From an uncultured Lachnospiraceae bacterium (GTDB taxonomy: Bacteria > Bacillota > Clostridia > Lachnospirales > Lachnospiraceae), in the NCBI GenBank assembly GCA_910589635.1, contig CAJUTD010000087.1:4792-11759 (forward strand): a stretch of DNA of 6,968 nucleotides, written 5' to 3'. Shown in pieces: positions 5,874-6,968 of this stretch. Below the pieces are notes generated by a model that saw nothing but the letters and a program-made list of their open reading frames with translations, had not been told where the DNA came from and made no database searches. The position numbers and the translations under genes were made by a program. Position 1 is the first letter of the stretch. Every line of letters starts with the position of its first letter.

Positions 5874-6968
5874 TTTTATATATGTCATCGGGGATGCCTA
5901 TGTGGACCATCCCTCTTTTGGGCATGCAATCATCAGCCGCCTTTTGCAGGCGCACGGATATTCGGTGGGCATCATTTCACAGCCGGACTGGAGACAAAAG
6001 GAGAGCATTGCCATATACGGGGAGCCGCGTCTGGCATTCTTAATCAGTGCAGGAAACATGGATTCTATGGTAAATCATTACAGTGTATCGAAGCGTCTGC
6101 GTGAAAAAGATTCCTTTACCGCGGGCGGCGTCATGGGAAAGCGGCCGGACTATGCCACGATTGTTTACGGTAATTTAATCCGGCAGACCTACAAGAAAAC
6201 GCCGATACTTATCGGCGGTGTGGAGGCCAGCCTGCGGAGATTGGCACATTACGATTACTGGAGTAATAAGGTAAAACGTTCTATTCTTTTAGACAGCGGG
6301 GCCGATATCCTCATGTACGGTATGGGGGAACGCAGCATCCTTGCCTTAGCGGAGGCGTTGGACAGCGGGATTGCCGTGTCCGATATTACGTATGTACCTG
6401 GAACGGTATACAAGACACAGAAAAAAGAAGACATTTACGACGCCGTGTTTCTGCCGGAGTTCACGCAGGTAAAAGAGGACAAGTCCGCCTATGCCCGCAG
6501 TTTCTACCTGCAATATCAGAACACAGATGCGTTCAGCGGCAGGAGATTGGCCGAAGCTTATCCAAGCAAGATTTATGTGGTGCAGAATCCTCCGTCAGAA
6601 CCTTTGAGCCAAATGGAAATGGACGATGTTTATGCATTGCCCTATATGCGCGCCTACCATCCTTCGTATGAACCGTTGGGCGGCGTCCCGGCTATCGAAG
6701 AGGTCAGATTCAGCCTTGCCAGTAACCGCGGATGTTTTGGCGGATGTAGTTTTTGTGCGCTGACCTTTCACCAGGGGCGGATTATTCAGTCCCGAAGTCA
6801 CGCGTCAATTGTAAAAGAGGCGGAACTTCTGACAAAGGAGCCGGATTTCAAGGGTTACATCCATGATGTGGGCGGGCCGACGGCAAATTTCCGTTTCCCA
6901 GCATGCAGCAAACAGATGCAAAAGGGCGTCTGTCCCGACAAGCAATGCTTGTTTCCCAGCCCCTGCAA
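5809..6968 (+). CDS. ygiQ: YgiQ-family radical SAM protein (UPF0313), 3' end cut by window
   Basis: The frame is open from ATG 5809 to the right edge: 386 complete codons of a family usually 600 or more residues long. The N-terminus MERTFLPICREDMAARG, then DFIYVIGDAYVDHPSFGHAIISRLL, is the conserved YgiQ opening, so this start is well supported despite the overlap with the HAD gene. YgiQ signatures follow: AGNMDSMVNHY, GGVMGKRPDYATIVYGNL, and IGGVEASLRRLAHYDYWSNKVKRSILLDS. The radical SAM cluster motif CxxxCxxC is C309, C313, C316 (NRGCFGGCSFCAL) and should bind a [4Fe-4S] cluster that cleaves S-adenosylmethionine. A further set, C366, C375, C380 and C386, lies at the window end. The biochemical reaction of the family is, to my knowledge, not established. 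It is the last visible member of the plus-strand run. Confidence 0.93.
   Translation, partial: MERTFLPICREDMAARGITQFDFIYVIGDAYVDHPSFGHAIISRLLQAHGYSVGIISQPDWRQKESIAIYGEPRLAFLISAGNMDSMVNHYSVSKRLREKDSFTAGGVMGKRPDYATIVYGNLIRQTYKKTPILIGGVEASLRRLAHYDYWSNKVKRSILLDSGADILMYGMGERSILALAEALDSGIAVSDITYVPGTVYKTQKKEDIYDAVFLPEFTQVKEDKSAYARSFYLQYQNTDAFSGRRLAEAYPSKIYVVQNPPSEPLSQMEMDDVYALPYMRAYHPSYEPLGGVPAIEEVRFSLASNRGCFGGCSFCALTFHQGRIIQSRSHASIVKEAELLTKEPDFKGYIHDVGGPTANFRFPACSKQMQKGVCPDKQCLFPSPC

Noticed and set aside
6595..6801. Minus-strand open frame opposite ygiQ
   Set aside because: It is antisense to the conserved radical SAM cysteine motif, with no ribosome binding site or recognisable product.
1..6968. 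A defence, mobile or secretion system
   Set aside because: Every recognisable gene but one is a conserved core or sporulation gene, and the remaining one is a coiled-coil neighbour of coaD. There are no transposase, integrase, repeat-spacer or tRNA-like signals.

Overview
The window looks like ordinary chromosomal core sequence from a low-to-moderate GC, endospore-forming Clostridia member, most likely Lachnospiraceae. Supporting this are the strong AGGAGG-type ribosome binding sites, the dense gene packing, and the order coaD / coiled-coil 'ATPase-like' protein / ylbJ, which I recall as typical of that family. The taxonomic call is inference; no rRNA or other marker is present. I see no mobile element, CRISPR array, tRNA, rRNA or prophage gene, and no gap over 300 bases: the longest intergenic stretch is about 50 bases.

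Layout. (1) Bases 1-1007, plus strand: the 3' three quarters of coaD (coenzyme A synthesis), then a small coiled-coil protein 11 bases downstream. (2) Bases 1049-1975, minus strand: a YlbJ-family membrane protein linked to sporulation, convergent with the first pair. Its upstream region holds a reasonable match to a sigma-E mother-cell promoter overlapping a 6-bp-arm inverted repeat that includes the start codon. (3) Bases 2027 to the right edge, plus strand: a tight five-gene run, pepD (M20 dipeptidase), an M23/LytM peptidoglycan endopeptidase, rsuA (16S rRNA pseudouridine synthase), a HAD-family hydrolase and ygiQ (radical SAM, cut by the window end). Gaps within the run are 35 and 48 bases. 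The rsuA/HAD junction is either a 4-base overlap or a 5-base gap, and HAD/ygiQ overlap by 65 bases. I see no terminator inside the run, so it is probably one transcript.

The five-gene run mixes peptide breakdown, wall hydrolysis, ribosome modification and small-molecule dephosphorylation, so it reads as a housekeeping cluster and not as one pathway. I found no convincing novel system. The points most worth a second look are the candidate sigma-E promoter and start-codon palindrome of ylbJ, the long HAD/ygiQ overlap, the second cysteine cluster of YgiQ, and the uncharacterised coiled-coil protein beside coaD.
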